From assembly GCF_002735305.1 (NCBI RefSeq), contig NZ_PDYG01000074.1, positions 123,725-187,724 of the forward strand: DNA of 64,000 nucleotides, written 5' to 3'. The notes beneath the pieces are model-generated. The model ran no database searches. It was given only the letters and a program-made list of their open reading frames with translations, and was not told where the DNA came from. This document shows, piece after piece, positions 35,917 to 45,009 of this stretch. Every line of letters begins with the position of its first letter. Position 1 is the stretch's first letter. Origin of the DNA: Agathobacter ruminis. GTDB taxonomy: Bacteria; Bacillota; Clostridia; Lachnospirales; Lachnospiraceae. A program made the translations under genes and the position numbers.

Positions 35917-36676
35917 TGACGAACGTGCGCAATTGGAACTGATGGTGGAAGAAATCCGCAGTGTGGAAGCAAATGCGGAAATCCATCCGTTTCATCTGCC
36001 GATGGATGCGCTTGCATATATTCGTGAGAACAATGTGGATGTGATTTTTCTCGACATCCATATGCCACAGATGGGCGGCATTGAGATGGCAAAAGAAATC
36101 AAAAAAATCAAGCCGACCGTCAATGTCATATTTGCAACAGCATATGATGATTTTTCATATGACGCATTTCAGGTGCATGCAAGCGGATATATTATGAAAC
36201 CGGTCAGTGGAAAGCAGATTGCAAAAGAACTTGAAAATCTGCGCTATCCTGTGGTGCGCAGGGATGAGGGCATTCGTGTGACCACATTTGGTCCGTTTGA
36301 TATTTATGTGAATGGAGAATCCATTCATTTTGGCCGCGCAAAATCAAAAGAGGTGCTTGCCTATCTGATTGACAAGAGAGGCGCAGGAGTGACCAAAAAA
36401 GAGCTTGCGGCCGCAATTTTTGAAGATCGCGAATATTCGAGAAGTACGCAGGATTATATCAACAAAATCCTTCGTGAAATGGAAAAAGCATTAAAGGATG
36501 CGAATGCGTCCGAAATTTATGTGAAGAAAATGAACTACTATGCGGTGGATCCGTCCAAATTCCGCTGTGATATGTATGATTACATAGACGGTAATGTCGA
36601 GGGAATCAATGCATTCCGCGGAGAATATATGACGCAGTACAGCTGGGCGGAAGATTCGATAGGAGAATTCTTATAA
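35897..36676 (+). CDS. Response regulator with receiver and SARP/BTAD-like DNA-binding domain
   Basis: The 259-residue protein has a receiver (Asp53 in IFLDIHMPQMGG) and, after a short linker, a winged-helix domain (FGPFDIYVNGESIHFGRAKSKEVLAYLIDKRG) like that of SARP regulators. The usual LytR partner of LytS kinases is LytTR, so a receiver-SARP output is a variation. It overlaps the kinase, and its stop overlaps the mutY start by one base. Confidence 0.87.
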   Translation: MVILAVDDERAQLELMVEEIRSVEANAEIHPFHLPMDALAYIRENNVDVIFLDIHMPQMGGIEMAKEIKKIKPTVNVIFATAYDDFSYDAFQVHASGYIMKPVSGKQIAKELENLRYPVVRRDEGIRVTTFGPFDIYVNGESIHFGRAKSKEVLAYLIDKRGAGVTKKELAAAIFEDREYSRSTQDYINKILREMEKALKDANASEIYVKKMNYYAVDPSKFRCDMYDYIDGNVEGINAFRGEYMTQYSWAEDSIGEFL

Positions 36677-37761
36677 TGGAACATGCGAAAGCATTTATGG
36701 AAGCGCATCGCAGCAATGCGATTGCGCTGTGCGAGTGGTTTCGTGCCAATGCGCGCGAACTGCCGTGGCGAGAACTGCCGAGTCCTTATCATGTATGGAT
36801 TTCGGAAATTATGCTTCAGCAAACACGTGTTGAAGCGGTCAAACCATATTATATGAGATTTATGGAGCGTCTGCCGGATGTGCAGGCGCTTGCAAATTGT
36901 CCGGAGTCTGTTTATCTGAAATTGTGGGAAGGACTGGGATATTACAGCAGAGTGCGCAATCTGCATGCGGCGGCGGAGCAGATTATGGAGCAGTTTGACG
37001 GCAGGCTTCCGGCCTCCAAAGAAGAATTGCTGCAGTTAAAGGGAATCGGCTCCTATACTGCGGGCGCAATCGCATCCATTGCATTTGGCCTGCCGGAACC
37101 GGCCGTGGACGGAAATGTCCTTCGCGTGCTGATGCGACTGATGGATTGCAAATGGGATATTGCTGCGGCATCGACCAAAAAGCAGGTGGAAACACTTTTG
37201 GCGGACTGGCTGACGCTGGACGGAATCCGTCCGGGAGAACTCAATCAGGCATTGATGGAGCTGGGCGCGCTGGTATGTGTTCCAAATGGCGCACCGCACT
37301 GTGCGGATTGTCCGTGGCAGGCTTCCTGCCGGAGTTGTCAGAATCAGACATGGGATCAGATTCCGGTGAAGACACCGAAGCGTCCTCGCCGAATCGAGGA
37401 GAAGACCGTCTTTGTGATTCAAAACCAGGATGGTGTTTTTTTTCATAAAAGAGCATCCAAAGGACTGCTGGCGGGACTGTATGAATTCCCGAATGTGGAA
37501 GGCTTTTGTACACAGGAGGAAGCGCTTGAAGCAGTGAAATCTTTTGGGCTTCGCCCGATTCGTATCCGTCCGATTACGGATGCGAAACATATCTTCACGC
37601 ATATTGAGTGGCATATGAAAGGCTATGCGGTTATGGTGGAACTCGGCGAAGCGGGCACGGATCTGCTCTATGTGGATGTGGAACAGGCGCAGCGCGAATT
37701 CTCGATACCGTCGGCATTTCGTGCATATAAACAATATATCGGTGTGGAAGTCGAAAAGTAA
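36676..37761 (+). CDS. mutY: A/G-specific adenine glycosylase
   Basis: The 361-residue enzyme removes adenine opposite 8-oxoguanine. It has the catalytic glutamate in MLQQTRVEAV, a helix-hairpin-helix LKGIGSYTAGAIAS, the catalytic aspartate in AVDGNVLR, a 4Fe-4S cluster with Cys-x7-Cys-x2-Cys-x5-Cys, and a C-terminal NUDIX-like recognition domain (about 240-355). Its start overlaps the preceding stop, so it is coupled to a two-component operon. Confidence 0.95.
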   Translation: MEHAKAFMEAHRSNAIALCEWFRANARELPWRELPSPYHVWISEIMLQQTRVEAVKPYYMRFMERLPDVQALANCPESVYLKLWEGLGYYSRVRNLHAAAEQIMEQFDGRLPASKEELLQLKGIGSYTAGAIASIAFGLPEPAVDGNVLRVLMRLMDCKWDIAAASTKKQVETLLADWLTLDGIRPGELNQALMELGALVCVPNGAPHCADCPWQASCRSCQNQTWDQIPVKTPKRPRRIEEKTVFVIQNQDGVFFHKRASKGLLAGLYEFPNVEGFCTQEEALEAVKSFGLRPIRIRPITDAKHIFTHIEWHMKGYAVMVELGEAGTDLLYVDVEQAQREFSIPSAFRAYKQYIGVEVEK

Positions 37762-37776
37762 TCAGGACAAAAAAGT

Positions 37777-37803
37777 GGACTGCCGCATTGCTGCGATCAG
37801 TCC
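37777..37803. terminator. Hairpin after mutY, possible terminator
   Basis: GGACTG and CAGTCC enclose an inner CGCA/TGCG stem. On the plus strand no T-run follows; on the minus strand ACTTTTTTG follows. It may end mutY transcription weakly. Confidence 0.4.
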
Positions 37804-37846
37804 GATGTAAAAAAGATATATGAAAAAGAAAATATAATTGGGAGGA

Positions 37847-37869
37847 CCTCGCATCCAGGGGATGCGGGG
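37847..37869 (+). repeat. G+C-rich hairpin in the mutY-nuclease gap
   Basis: CCTCGCATCC and GGATGCGGGG form a 10-base-pair stem with a 3-base loop. It is flanked by two copies of ATGAAAAAGAAAA (37820 and 37874). No T-run follows. The rest of the 286-base gap (37762-38047) is A+T-rich with an inverted pair TGTTTACAAT/ATTGTAAACA (37897-37906 and 37957-37966) and no convincing promoter. Confidence 0.5.
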
Positions 37870-38047
37870 GTGTATGAAAAAGAAAAAGTTAATTTCTGTT
37901 TACAATATATATAGTAAAAGTGAAATGTGAAATTGATGTGTTATAAATTTTAGGAAATTGTAAACAATATATGAATAAATTGTTGTGACTAAGGTACTAT
38001 ATGATATGCGGAAAACGGGGGGATTTTTAGAAAAGAGAATGTAAATT

Positions 38048-39001
38048 ATGAACAGAAGTAAGAAAAAGAATCGTGTTCTGTTAATGATTTTGACGGGCCT
38101 GCTTTTGATATTCATTTTTTCCGTGGTGAAATGGCATCTGCCATCGGAACCGGCTGTGATGTCGGACGTAGCGGATTATCAGGGTGTGGCCTTTTCAATC
38201 GTCAATGAAAACAGACCTTTTTTTGATTCGGACGATCGCAGGCGAGAGGACTTTGAAGAATACCAGCCACTGGACCGGCTCGGAAGATGCGGATGCGCTT
38301 ATGCAATGCTTTCGGAAGAAACCATGCCGCAGGAACAACGGCAGGATATTTCATCAGTCCATCCAAGCGGCTTTGAAAATGAAAACCGCATTTATCACCG
38401 CTGTCATTTGATTGCATTTTCGCTCGCCGGTGAAAATGCCAATGACAGAAATCTGATTACGGGTACGGCATATATGAATGTGCAGGGCATGAAACCGTTT
38501 GAATCCTATGTGCATGATTATATCGAAAAGACGCATCATCATGTTCTGTATCGTGTGACACCGGTCTTCGAAGGACGCAATCTGGTGGCTTCCGGCGTGT
38601 TGATGGAGGCGGCTTCCATTGAGGACGAGAAGATCTGCTTTTGCATTTATGTCTACAATGTGCAGCCGGGGGCTGAAATTGATTATCGGACAGGAAAAAA
38701 CCGGATTGTGGATGAGAATGCACAAGTGGAAAATACGGACTATATCGGTGCGGTAGCTTCCGGAAAATGCAGGGAATATCATCGCATCGAATGGGTGAAA
38801 TCCGGGGATTACGATTATGTGGTCAATATCAATACAGGATGCATTCACAAAAAGGGTTGCGCAGCGGTAAAAACGATAAGCAGAAAAAATTGCCGCTTTT
38901 ATCGTGGCGATTATTCGGAACTGCTGGAAAACGGATATCATCTGTGCGGCATTTGTCTGGGACAAAATGCGGATTGTGCTTGTTGCGCAAATACAGTATA
39001 A
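38048..39001 (+). CDS. Membrane-anchored DNA/RNA non-specific endonuclease (EndA-like)
   Basis: The 317-residue protein has an N-terminal membrane helix (about residues 9-27) and then the EndA/NUC1-type domain. Its active-site block is YHRCHLIAFSLAGENANDRNLITG with the catalytic histidine and metal-binding Asn. A C-terminal cysteine module (about 265-315, TGCIHKKGC ... GYHLCGICLG) resembles small metal-binding domains found on secreted nucleases. It probably faces outward and degrades or processes extracellular DNA. No competence genes are adjacent. Confidence 0.87.
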   Translation: MNRSKKKNRVLLMILTGLLLIFIFSVVKWHLPSEPAVMSDVADYQGVAFSIVNENRPFFDSDDRRREDFEEYQPLDRLGRCGCAYAMLSEETMPQEQRQDISSVHPSGFENENRIYHRCHLIAFSLAGENANDRNLITGTAYMNVQGMKPFESYVHDYIEKTHHHVLYRVTPVFEGRNLVASGVLMEAASIEDEKICFCIYVYNVQPGAEIDYRTGKNRIVDENAQVENTDYIGAVASGKCREYHRIEWVKSGDYDYVVNINTGCIHKKGCAAVKTISRKNCRFYRGDYSELLENGYHLCGICLGQNADCACCANTV

Positions 39002-39049
39002 TGTTCAAGTTGGGAAATAAAAAATCTTAAAGGAGATTAGAATATCAAA

Positions 39050-40198
39050 ATGAATTACAATACGATTATTGTGGGCGCCGGAATTGCCGGTGCAACCGCA
39101 GCACGTATCCTCGCTGAGGAGGGAAATCAAAAGGTTCTTGTCATCGAAAGACGCAATCATATCGGTGGCAACTGCTATGACGAACTGGATGATTACGGAA
39201 TTTTGATTCATACATACGGACCGCATATCTTCCATACCGGAGAAGAATCTGTGCGTGAATTTCTGTCACGCTTCACGGACTGGTATGATTTTGGACATGA
39301 AGTGGTCGCAAAAGTGGCAGACCAGCTGATTCCGGTTCCATTCAACTTAAATACATTGCATATGGTTTATGAGAAGGAAAAGGCAGACCGTCTGGAGCAA
39401 AAGCTGATTGCGGAATATGGTGAGGGCAGCCGTGTCCCGATTATGAAATTGCGTGAGAACGAGGATCCGGATGTACGTGAAATTGCAGAATATGTATATC
39501 AGAATGTATTTTTGCGTTATACCATGAAGCAATGGGGCCAGAAACCGGAAGAAATTTCTCCGGAAGTAACCGGCCGCGTACCTGTTGTCATTTCATATGA
39601 CAATCGATATTTCAAAGACAAATATCAGAGTGTTCCGATTGACGGATTTACACCGATGTTTGAAAAGATGCTGGATCATCCAAATATAGAAGTGCGTCTG
39701 AATACAGACTGCCTGGATGTGCTTTCGTTTGAAGATCGCAAGATTTATTTCGAAGGCGAAGAATTTACCGGTAATGTGATTTATACCGGAGCGATTGATG
39801 AATTGTTCCATTTGCGTTTTGGCCGTTTGCCTTACCGCAGTCTGGATTTCAAATTCGAACATCTTGATCAGGATTCCTTCCAGGGACATTCCGTAGTCAA
39901 TTATACGGTCAGCGAAGATTTTACACGTATTACCGAATTCAAATTCCTGACCGGACAGAAAAATACAAACGGCACCACAATTGTGCGTGAATATCCGTTT
40001 GCCTATACCGGTGCAAAGAATGAAATCCCGTATTATGCAATTCTGAATGAAGATAACGAAAAGCTCTACGGCAAATACAAGACCATGACGGAAGAATTTG
40101 GCAATTTCCATTTGCTCGGCAGACTTGCGGAATACAAATATTACAATATTGATGCGATGACACTCAAGGCGATGGAACTTGCGCGTACATTGCTCTAG
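39050..40198 (+). CDS. glf: UDP-galactopyranose mutase
   Basis: The 382-residue FAD enzyme converts UDP-galactopyranose to UDP-galactofuranose for surface polysaccharide. The N-terminal dinucleotide motif is VGAGIAGATAA, followed by GGNCYDE and YGPHIFHT. The AAAGGAG site is 14 bases from the ATG, longer than usual. A glycosyltransferase follows after 10 bases. Confidence 0.95.
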   Translation: MNYNTIIVGAGIAGATAARILAEEGNQKVLVIERRNHIGGNCYDELDDYGILIHTYGPHIFHTGEESVREFLSRFTDWYDFGHEVVAKVADQLIPVPFNLNTLHMVYEKEKADRLEQKLIAEYGEGSRVPIMKLRENEDPDVREIAEYVYQNVFLRYTMKQWGQKPEEISPEVTGRVPVVISYDNRYFKDKYQSVPIDGFTPMFEKMLDHPNIEVRLNTDCLDVLSFEDRKIYFEGEEFTGNVIYTGAIDELFHLRFGRLPYRSLDFKFEHLDQDSFQGHSVVNYTVSEDFTRITEFKFLTGQKNTNGTTIVREYPFAYTGAKNEIPYYAILNEDNEKLYGKYKTMTEEFGNFHLLGRLAEYKYYNIDAMTLKAMELARTLL

Positions 40199-40208
40199 GA
40201 GGCAGATT

Positions 40209-41231
40209 ATGAATATGAAATTATTATCATTTGCAATTCCATGCTACAATTCTGCAGCATATATGGAAAAATGCATTGATTCCATTTTAATTGGAGGGGA
40301 AGATATCGAAATCATCATCGTGGATGATGGTTCCACGAAGGACAATACGGCAGAGATCGCAGACCGCTATGCGGCACAGTATCCGAATATCGTAAAGGCA
40401 ATTCATCAGGAAAACGGCGGACACGGAGAGGCTGTCAATACCGGACTTCGCAATGCAACAGGGTTGTATTTCAAGGTGGTTGATTCCGATGACTGGGTTG
40501 ATCCGGATGCATACAAGGCAATGCTTTCTACAATCCGTTCTTTCGTCGAAAAGGACGAACTGATTGATATGTTCCTCGCAAATTATGTATATGAAAAGGA
40601 GGGGGCAAAGCACAAGAAAGTCATGCGTCAGACCGGATTTCCGGTTAACCGCGTATTCACCTGGAGTGATGTGCGCAGATTCCACAAGGGACATTATATC
40701 CTGATGCATTCTGTTATTTATCGTACACAGATGTTGCGTGACTGCAAGCTTGAATTGCCGAAGCACACTTTCTATGTAGACAATATTTATGTCTATAAGC
40801 CATTGCCATATGTAAAGAGTATTTATTATATGGATGTTGATTTTTACCGTTACTTCATCGGCCGAGACGATCAGTCTGTCAATGAAGCAGTTATGATCAG
40901 CAGAATCGATCAGCAATTGCGTGTCAACAAGATTATGATTGAGGATGTGGATTTGACGAAGGTGCGTAATCTCAAATGCCGCAAATACATGTTCAACTAT
41001 CTTGAGATTATCACCATTGTATCGACCATTATGTTGATCAAATCCGGCACAGAAGAGAATCTGCAAAAGAAAAAGGAACTTTGGGAATATATTAAGAATT
41101 ATGATATTCGCCTTTACCGCAAATTGCGCAAAGGCATCATGGGTACAACCATGAATCTTCCGGGAAAAGGCGGACGCAAGATTTCCGTTGCAGCATATCG
41201 CATTTCCCAGAAAGTGGTCGGATTTAACTAA
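40209..41231 (+). CDS. Family 2 glycosyltransferase
   Basis: The 340-residue GT-A enzyme has FAIPCYNSAAYMEKCI, IIIVDDGSTKDN and the DSDDW metal-binding motif. There are no clear membrane helices. ATG 40209 follows GGAGG at 40198-40202 and is preferred over 40179 inside glf. Beside glf, it likely transfers galactofuranose or another sugar to a surface glycan; the acceptor is unknown. It converges on the araC-type gene with only 21 bases between. Confidence 0.9.
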   Translation: MNMKLLSFAIPCYNSAAYMEKCIDSILIGGEDIEIIIVDDGSTKDNTAEIADRYAAQYPNIVKAIHQENGGHGEAVNTGLRNATGLYFKVVDSDDWVDPDAYKAMLSTIRSFVEKDELIDMFLANYVYEKEGAKHKKVMRQTGFPVNRVFTWSDVRRFHKGHYILMHSVIYRTQMLRDCKLELPKHTFYVDNIYVYKPLPYVKSIYYMDVDFYRYFIGRDDQSVNEAVMISRIDQQLRVNKIMIEDVDLTKVRNLKCRKYMFNYLEIITIVSTIMLIKSGTEENLQKKKELWEYIKNYDIRLYRKLRKGIMGTTMNLPGKGGRKISVAAYRISQKVVGFN

Positions 41232-41252
41232 AAAAGATTTCATGAAAGCATA

Positions 41253-42305
41253 CTATCGAATGCGCCGTAAAGCAGATTGCTTGCGAAATGCGGAAGGCGT
41301 CATTCCGGTATGCTTTTTAAATTGTCGGATATAATGTTCCGGCGAATCATAGCCTGTCGCTTCGGCAATATTTGCCACTGTCATAGTGGTATTTTCCAAA
41401 AGATCCTGAGACCGTTCGATGCGAATGGTGCGCAGGATTTCTGTATAGGTCTTCCCGGTCAGTTCTTTGATCAAACGTGAAGTATATTCACTCGTATAAT
41501 GAAATTTATCCGCCAGTTCCGCAAGTGTAATATCGCGATAATTATCCTGAAGATATTGCAGAAGCGCATAGCGCTGCACATCCGAACGATTGCGGAAATA
41601 TGGCATTTCTACTGAATCCCCGTAATTGCGAACAATGAGATAAAAGTCCAGAAGCAAGGTGTTGGTGATGCACTGATAAAAGTATTTCTGATGATTCAGG
41701 CTCTCGCAATACATATGGATAAAAGAGTCTCTCAAAAAAATATCCGAACCGGAATGGAAGAGGATATAGTCATTTGCTCTACCGGCATAAATATTGTTTA
41801 AAAAGAATGAGGACAGCAGGTTTGGCGTGTTCAAAAAAACATAAAACATGCTGTGTAAGGTGTCTCTTCGCAGCATAATATTGAAAATAATGCTGTCATC
41901 AAATACGGAAATCTTGTGCTCAATTCCCGGCGGCACAATACAAATGTCCCCGCTTTGCATGCGGATGGTCTGGCCGGAAATCTCCTGGGTACAATTGCCG
42001 TCATAGACATATACGAGCTCGAAGAATGTATGTGTGTGGAGCAGGTCCGGGCTGTAGCGATTGTGCTTTTGAACCACAATACTGGCATTGTCCGTCAGGT
42101 CAAAAAAGAAAGAGTCCAGGTATTTGCCCGGAACGGTTTCCTTTACCTCCGGAAGCAGAAGATGACGTTTGATCACATCATCAATATCGCAATGATTGAT
42201 GAATTGATGGATCTTTCCGCTTTGGCGGGCCAGATACTGCTCCTTGTAAAACTTTTCCTCTTCATTGTACTCATAAATTTTTAATCTTAAATCCTGGATA
42301 TTCAT
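41253..42305 (-). CDS. AraC-family transcriptional regulator (cupin sensor)
   Basis: The 350-residue regulator has an N-terminal part, a cupin sensing domain (about residues 85-170, HTHTFFELVYVYDG ... IVPPGIEHKISV) and two C-terminal HTH motifs (about 245-345, LAELADKFHYTSEYTSRLIKE and NIAEATGYDSPEHYIRQFKK). It is divergent from the sugar importer operon at 42463 and is likely its ligand-responsive regulator. The 157-base gap carries a TATAAT at 42422-42427 without a good -35, as expected for an activated promoter. Confidence 0.9.
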   Translation of the reverse strand: MNIQDLRLKIYEYNEEEKFYKEQYLARQSGKIHQFINHCDIDDVIKRHLLLPEVKETVPGKYLDSFFFDLTDNASIVVQKHNRYSPDLLHTHTFFELVYVYDGNCTQEISGQTIRMQSGDICIVPPGIEHKISVFDDSIIFNIMLRRDTLHSMFYVFLNTPNLLSSFFLNNIYAGRANDYILFHSGSDIFLRDSFIHMYCESLNHQKYFYQCITNTLLLDFYLIVRNYGDSVEMPYFRNRSDVQRYALLQYLQDNYRDITLAELADKFHYTSEYTSRLIKELTGKTYTEILRTIRIERSQDLLENTTMTVANIAEATGYDSPEHYIRQFKKHTGMTPSAFRKQSALRRIR

Positions 42306-42421
42306 CTGATTCTCCCATTAAGTCAAATACAGTCATAAAATATGATGTATCTTAACATTTTATATCAAAGTAGTCAATATATATGAGCGATTTTGTGAAT
42401 TATATCTTTTTGACAGAAAAC

Positions 42422-42427
42422 TATAAT
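42422..42427 (+). promoter_or_regulatory. Probable -10 element of the sugar importer operon
   Basis: TATAAT lies 36 bases before the importer ATPase start. The -35 region (ATTATA) is poor, so activation by the divergent AraC protein is plausible. A TTGACA at 42410-42415 is too close to serve as its -35. Confidence 0.45.
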
Positions 42428-42462
42428 GAAGTTAACAAACAAACAAGCACCAAGGGGGCAGC

Positions 42463-43971
42463 ATGAATATGGTTGAACCAATCCTTCAAATGAAAAAAAT
42501 AACAAAGAAGTTCGGAAGCGTGACTGCACTGTCTGAGGTGGATTTGGCAGTATATCCGGGAGAAATTCGCGGATTGATCGGCGAAAACGGATCCGGAAAG
42601 TCCACCATCTCATCCATTGCAGCAGGAATGCAAAAAGCAAATTCCGGTGAAATGATTTTTAAGAACAAAGCATGGGCGCCTCAGAGCATGATTGATGCTT
42701 TGGATAACGGAATCGGAATGGTTGTGCAGGAAAGCGGAACCATTGCAGGGATTACCGTTGGCGAGAGCATTTTCCTCGGCGAACTTGATCCGTTTACCAA
42801 CCGGTTGGGCTGGGTGAATAAAAAAGCGATGTTTCAAAAGGCAACGGAAGCAATGGAAGCAATTGGTGTGACGTCTGTCACCGGTGATATGCCAATGAGT
42901 GCATTGGATTTTCAGACACGCAAACTGGTAGAAATCGCAAAGGTGGTGCGCAAGAATCCAAGCATTTTGGTGATTGATGAGACAAGTACCGCATTATCTC
43001 ATGATGGTCGCGAAATCATGTATCGACTGATTAAGAAGTTTAGAGATGACGGAAAAGCAGTTATTTTCATCTCACATGACTTAGATGAAATTATGGAGGT
43101 ATGCGATACCCTGACTGTGCTTCGGGATGGCAATTTGATTCGTACTTTCACAAAAGAAGAGTATGATGCAAATCTGATTCGAACCAGCATGATTGGTCGA
43201 GAGTTGAAAGGTGATTATTATCGCAGCGATTTTAAAGCCACCAGTTTAGACGAAATTGCTCTTGAAGCAAAGAATCTGAAATACAAAGAGCAGTTAAAAG
43301 ATATCTCTCTTCAGCTGAAGAAGGGCGAAATCGTAGGAATCGGCGGATTGGCAGGATGCGGAATGCATGCGCTGGGTAAGGCTTTATTTGGAGCACTGCC
43401 TCTCGAAAGCGGAGAAGTGGTAACCGGAACAGGAAAGAAAATCACAGATCCGCATGTGGCTATGAAACAGGAAATCGGATATGTGTCAAAGGACCGTGAT
43501 ACGGAATCACTTAGCTTGACAGCCAGCATTCGCGACAATATTGCAATCGCCGGAATGGATCGTTTCGCAATCGGAGGATTCTTAGTAACAGCACATAAGG
43601 AATCAAAATATGTAAAAGAACAGATTGAGAATTTGTCAATTAAGTGTGCGAGTCCAAATCAGTCTGTCAGCCAGCTTTCCGGAGGAAACAAGCAAAAGGT
43701 TGTTTTCGGAAAATGGATTGGATGTGGAAGTGAAATCCTGATTCTTGACTGCCCGACCAGAGGTGTGGATATCGGTGTGAAGCAGGCAATGTATCAATTG
43801 ATGGTACAGCTGAAGAATGAAGGTAAAGCAATTTTGATGATTTCTGAGGAATTACCGGAATTGATTGGAATGAGCGATCGCATCTTTATTATGAAAGATG
43901 GCGAAATGAAAATGGAATTTAAGCGCAGCGAAATGTTATCTGATGCGGATATCATCCAATATATGATTTAG
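42463..43971 (+). CDS. RbsA/MglA-type sugar importer ATPase (double ABC, one competent site)
   Basis: The 502-residue protein has two ABC domains. Domain 1 has Walker A GENGSGKST and Walker B ILVIDETSTAL but its signature is degenerate (ALDFQTRK). Domain 2 has a degenerate Walker A (GLAGCGMHALGK) and Walker B ending LDCPTRG, with Cys in place of Glu, but a canonical LSGGNKQ signature. So one ATP site, domain 1 Walker plus domain 2 signature, is intact. It would drive the permeases at 43986 and 46206. GGGGG precedes the ATG. Confidence 0.92.
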   Translation: MNMVEPILQMKKITKKFGSVTALSEVDLAVYPGEIRGLIGENGSGKSTISSIAAGMQKANSGEMIFKNKAWAPQSMIDALDNGIGMVVQESGTIAGITVGESIFLGELDPFTNRLGWVNKKAMFQKATEAMEAIGVTSVTGDMPMSALDFQTRKLVEIAKVVRKNPSILVIDETSTALSHDGREIMYRLIKKFRDDGKAVIFISHDLDEIMEVCDTLTVLRDGNLIRTFTKEEYDANLIRTSMIGRELKGDYYRSDFKATSLDEIALEAKNLKYKEQLKDISLQLKKGEIVGIGGLAGCGMHALGKALFGALPLESGEVVTGTGKKITDPHVAMKQEIGYVSKDRDTESLSLTASIRDNIAIAGMDRFAIGGFLVTAHKESKYVKEQIENLSIKCASPNQSVSQLSGGNKQKVVFGKWIGCGSEILILDCPTRGVDIGVKQAMYQLMVQLKNEGKAILMISEELPELIGMSDRIFIMKDGEMKMEFKRSEMLSDADIIQYMI

Positions 43972-43985
43972 GTAGGAGGATTATC

Positions 43986-44960
43986 GTGAAAGAGAAACGC
44001 AATATAGGACAAATGATTACAACAGTGCTTCCGTTTGCAGCACTTGTGGCACTGTTTTTTATCTTCATCGGTGTTGTCAATATGAAGGGCTATCGCCTGG
44101 ATATGTATTTAAAAATTGCATTTAACGAAGGCGTGGTTTTGGCAGTGGTTGCAACAGGTGCAATCTTTATTTACACACTTGGAACCTTTGATATCAGCCT
44201 TGGAGCATCAACTTTGTTTTCCGCAACTATGGGTGTGATGACATACAACAAGACGGAAAACCTCGGACTTATGATTTTGGTGATTTTTGCAGTCGGCATT
44301 ATTTGTTCGCTTTTCAATTCTGTTTTGGCATCCGTATTTCATATTCCGGCCTTCGTCACCACGGTGGCAATGATGTCGGTACTGACTGCAGTTGCCGCAA
44401 AGATTATCACAACGGAAGGTGGCGCATTAGGAGGAATCAGAATTCCAAGCAGCGTGCTAAAGCCCTTTGACAGTATGGGATGCAAAATTGCACTTTTGGT
44501 TATATTCTTTGCAGTCAGTCTGTTTATGTTTCGCTTTACAAAGGTGGGACGCCGACAGAAATTTATCGGTGGAAATCCTTTATGCGCATACTTAACAGGA
44601 ATTCGCTATAACAAATATACAATCATTGCCTTTGTGATGGCCGGTATCGGTGTGGGACTCGGAGCGTTTTTGACTTTGGTTTATACACCGTCCGTAACCA
44701 CGACGACGGCTTCTAGCATCGGAATGAATATCTTTATTGCCATTGTCTTTGGTGGTATGCCGATTTCCGGCGGACCGTTTTCAAAGATCTATGCAGCATT
44801 GGTAGGTGGATTTTCTTTTATGCTTTTAAATGACATTTTGGAAATCGTAATCGAAAGCAATGCGGCATATGGCATCACTCAGATTATCAGTGCAGTATTC
44901 TTCCTGATTGTCGTTTATCTGACCAGTATGAATTACCGCACCGCGATGTTACCAAGATAA
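43986..44960 (+). CDS. Sugar ABC importer permease 1 (RbsC family)
   Basis: The 324-residue membrane protein has about nine or ten helices and the BPD_transp_2 pattern (TLGTFDISLGAST, IVFGGMPISGGP). The start is GTG with GGAGG upstream. It pairs with the distinct permease at 46206, so the channel is probably a heterodimer as in LsrCD or nucleoside importers. Confidence 0.9.
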   Translation: MKEKRNIGQMITTVLPFAALVALFFIFIGVVNMKGYRLDMYLKIAFNEGVVLAVVATGAIFIYTLGTFDISLGASTLFSATMGVMTYNKTENLGLMILVIFAVGIICSLFNSVLASVFHIPAFVTTVAMMSVLTAVAAKIITTEGGALGGIRIPSSVLKPFDSMGCKIALLVIFFAVSLFMFRFTKVGRRQKFIGGNPLCAYLTGIRYNKYTIIAFVMAGIGVGLGAFLTLVYTPSVTTTTASSIGMNIFIAIVFGGMPISGGPFSKIYAALVGGFSFMLLNDILEIVIESNAAYGITQIISAVFFLIVVYLTSMNYRTAMLPR

Positions 44961-44965
44961 CTGTA

Positions 44966-44985
44966 TTTAACGCATAAGCGTTAAA
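44966..44985 (+). repeat. Intercistronic hairpin before the binding-protein gene
   Basis: TTTAACGC and GCGTTAAA pair across an ATAA loop. It is placed where a stabilising stem could raise binding-protein mRNA relative to the permease. No T-run follows. Confidence 0.6.
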
Positions 44986-45009
44986 GATATATGTTAAAGG
45001 AGGAAAAAG

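Noticed and set aside
40287..41243. A 318-codon open frame on the minus strand
   Set aside because: It is opposite the family 2 glycosyltransferase, whose motifs are unambiguous. The protein has no recognisable features.
42410..42427. TTGACA followed by TATAAT before the sugar importer considered as a full promoter
   Set aside because: Only 6 bases separate them, so TTGACA cannot be the -35 of this -10.
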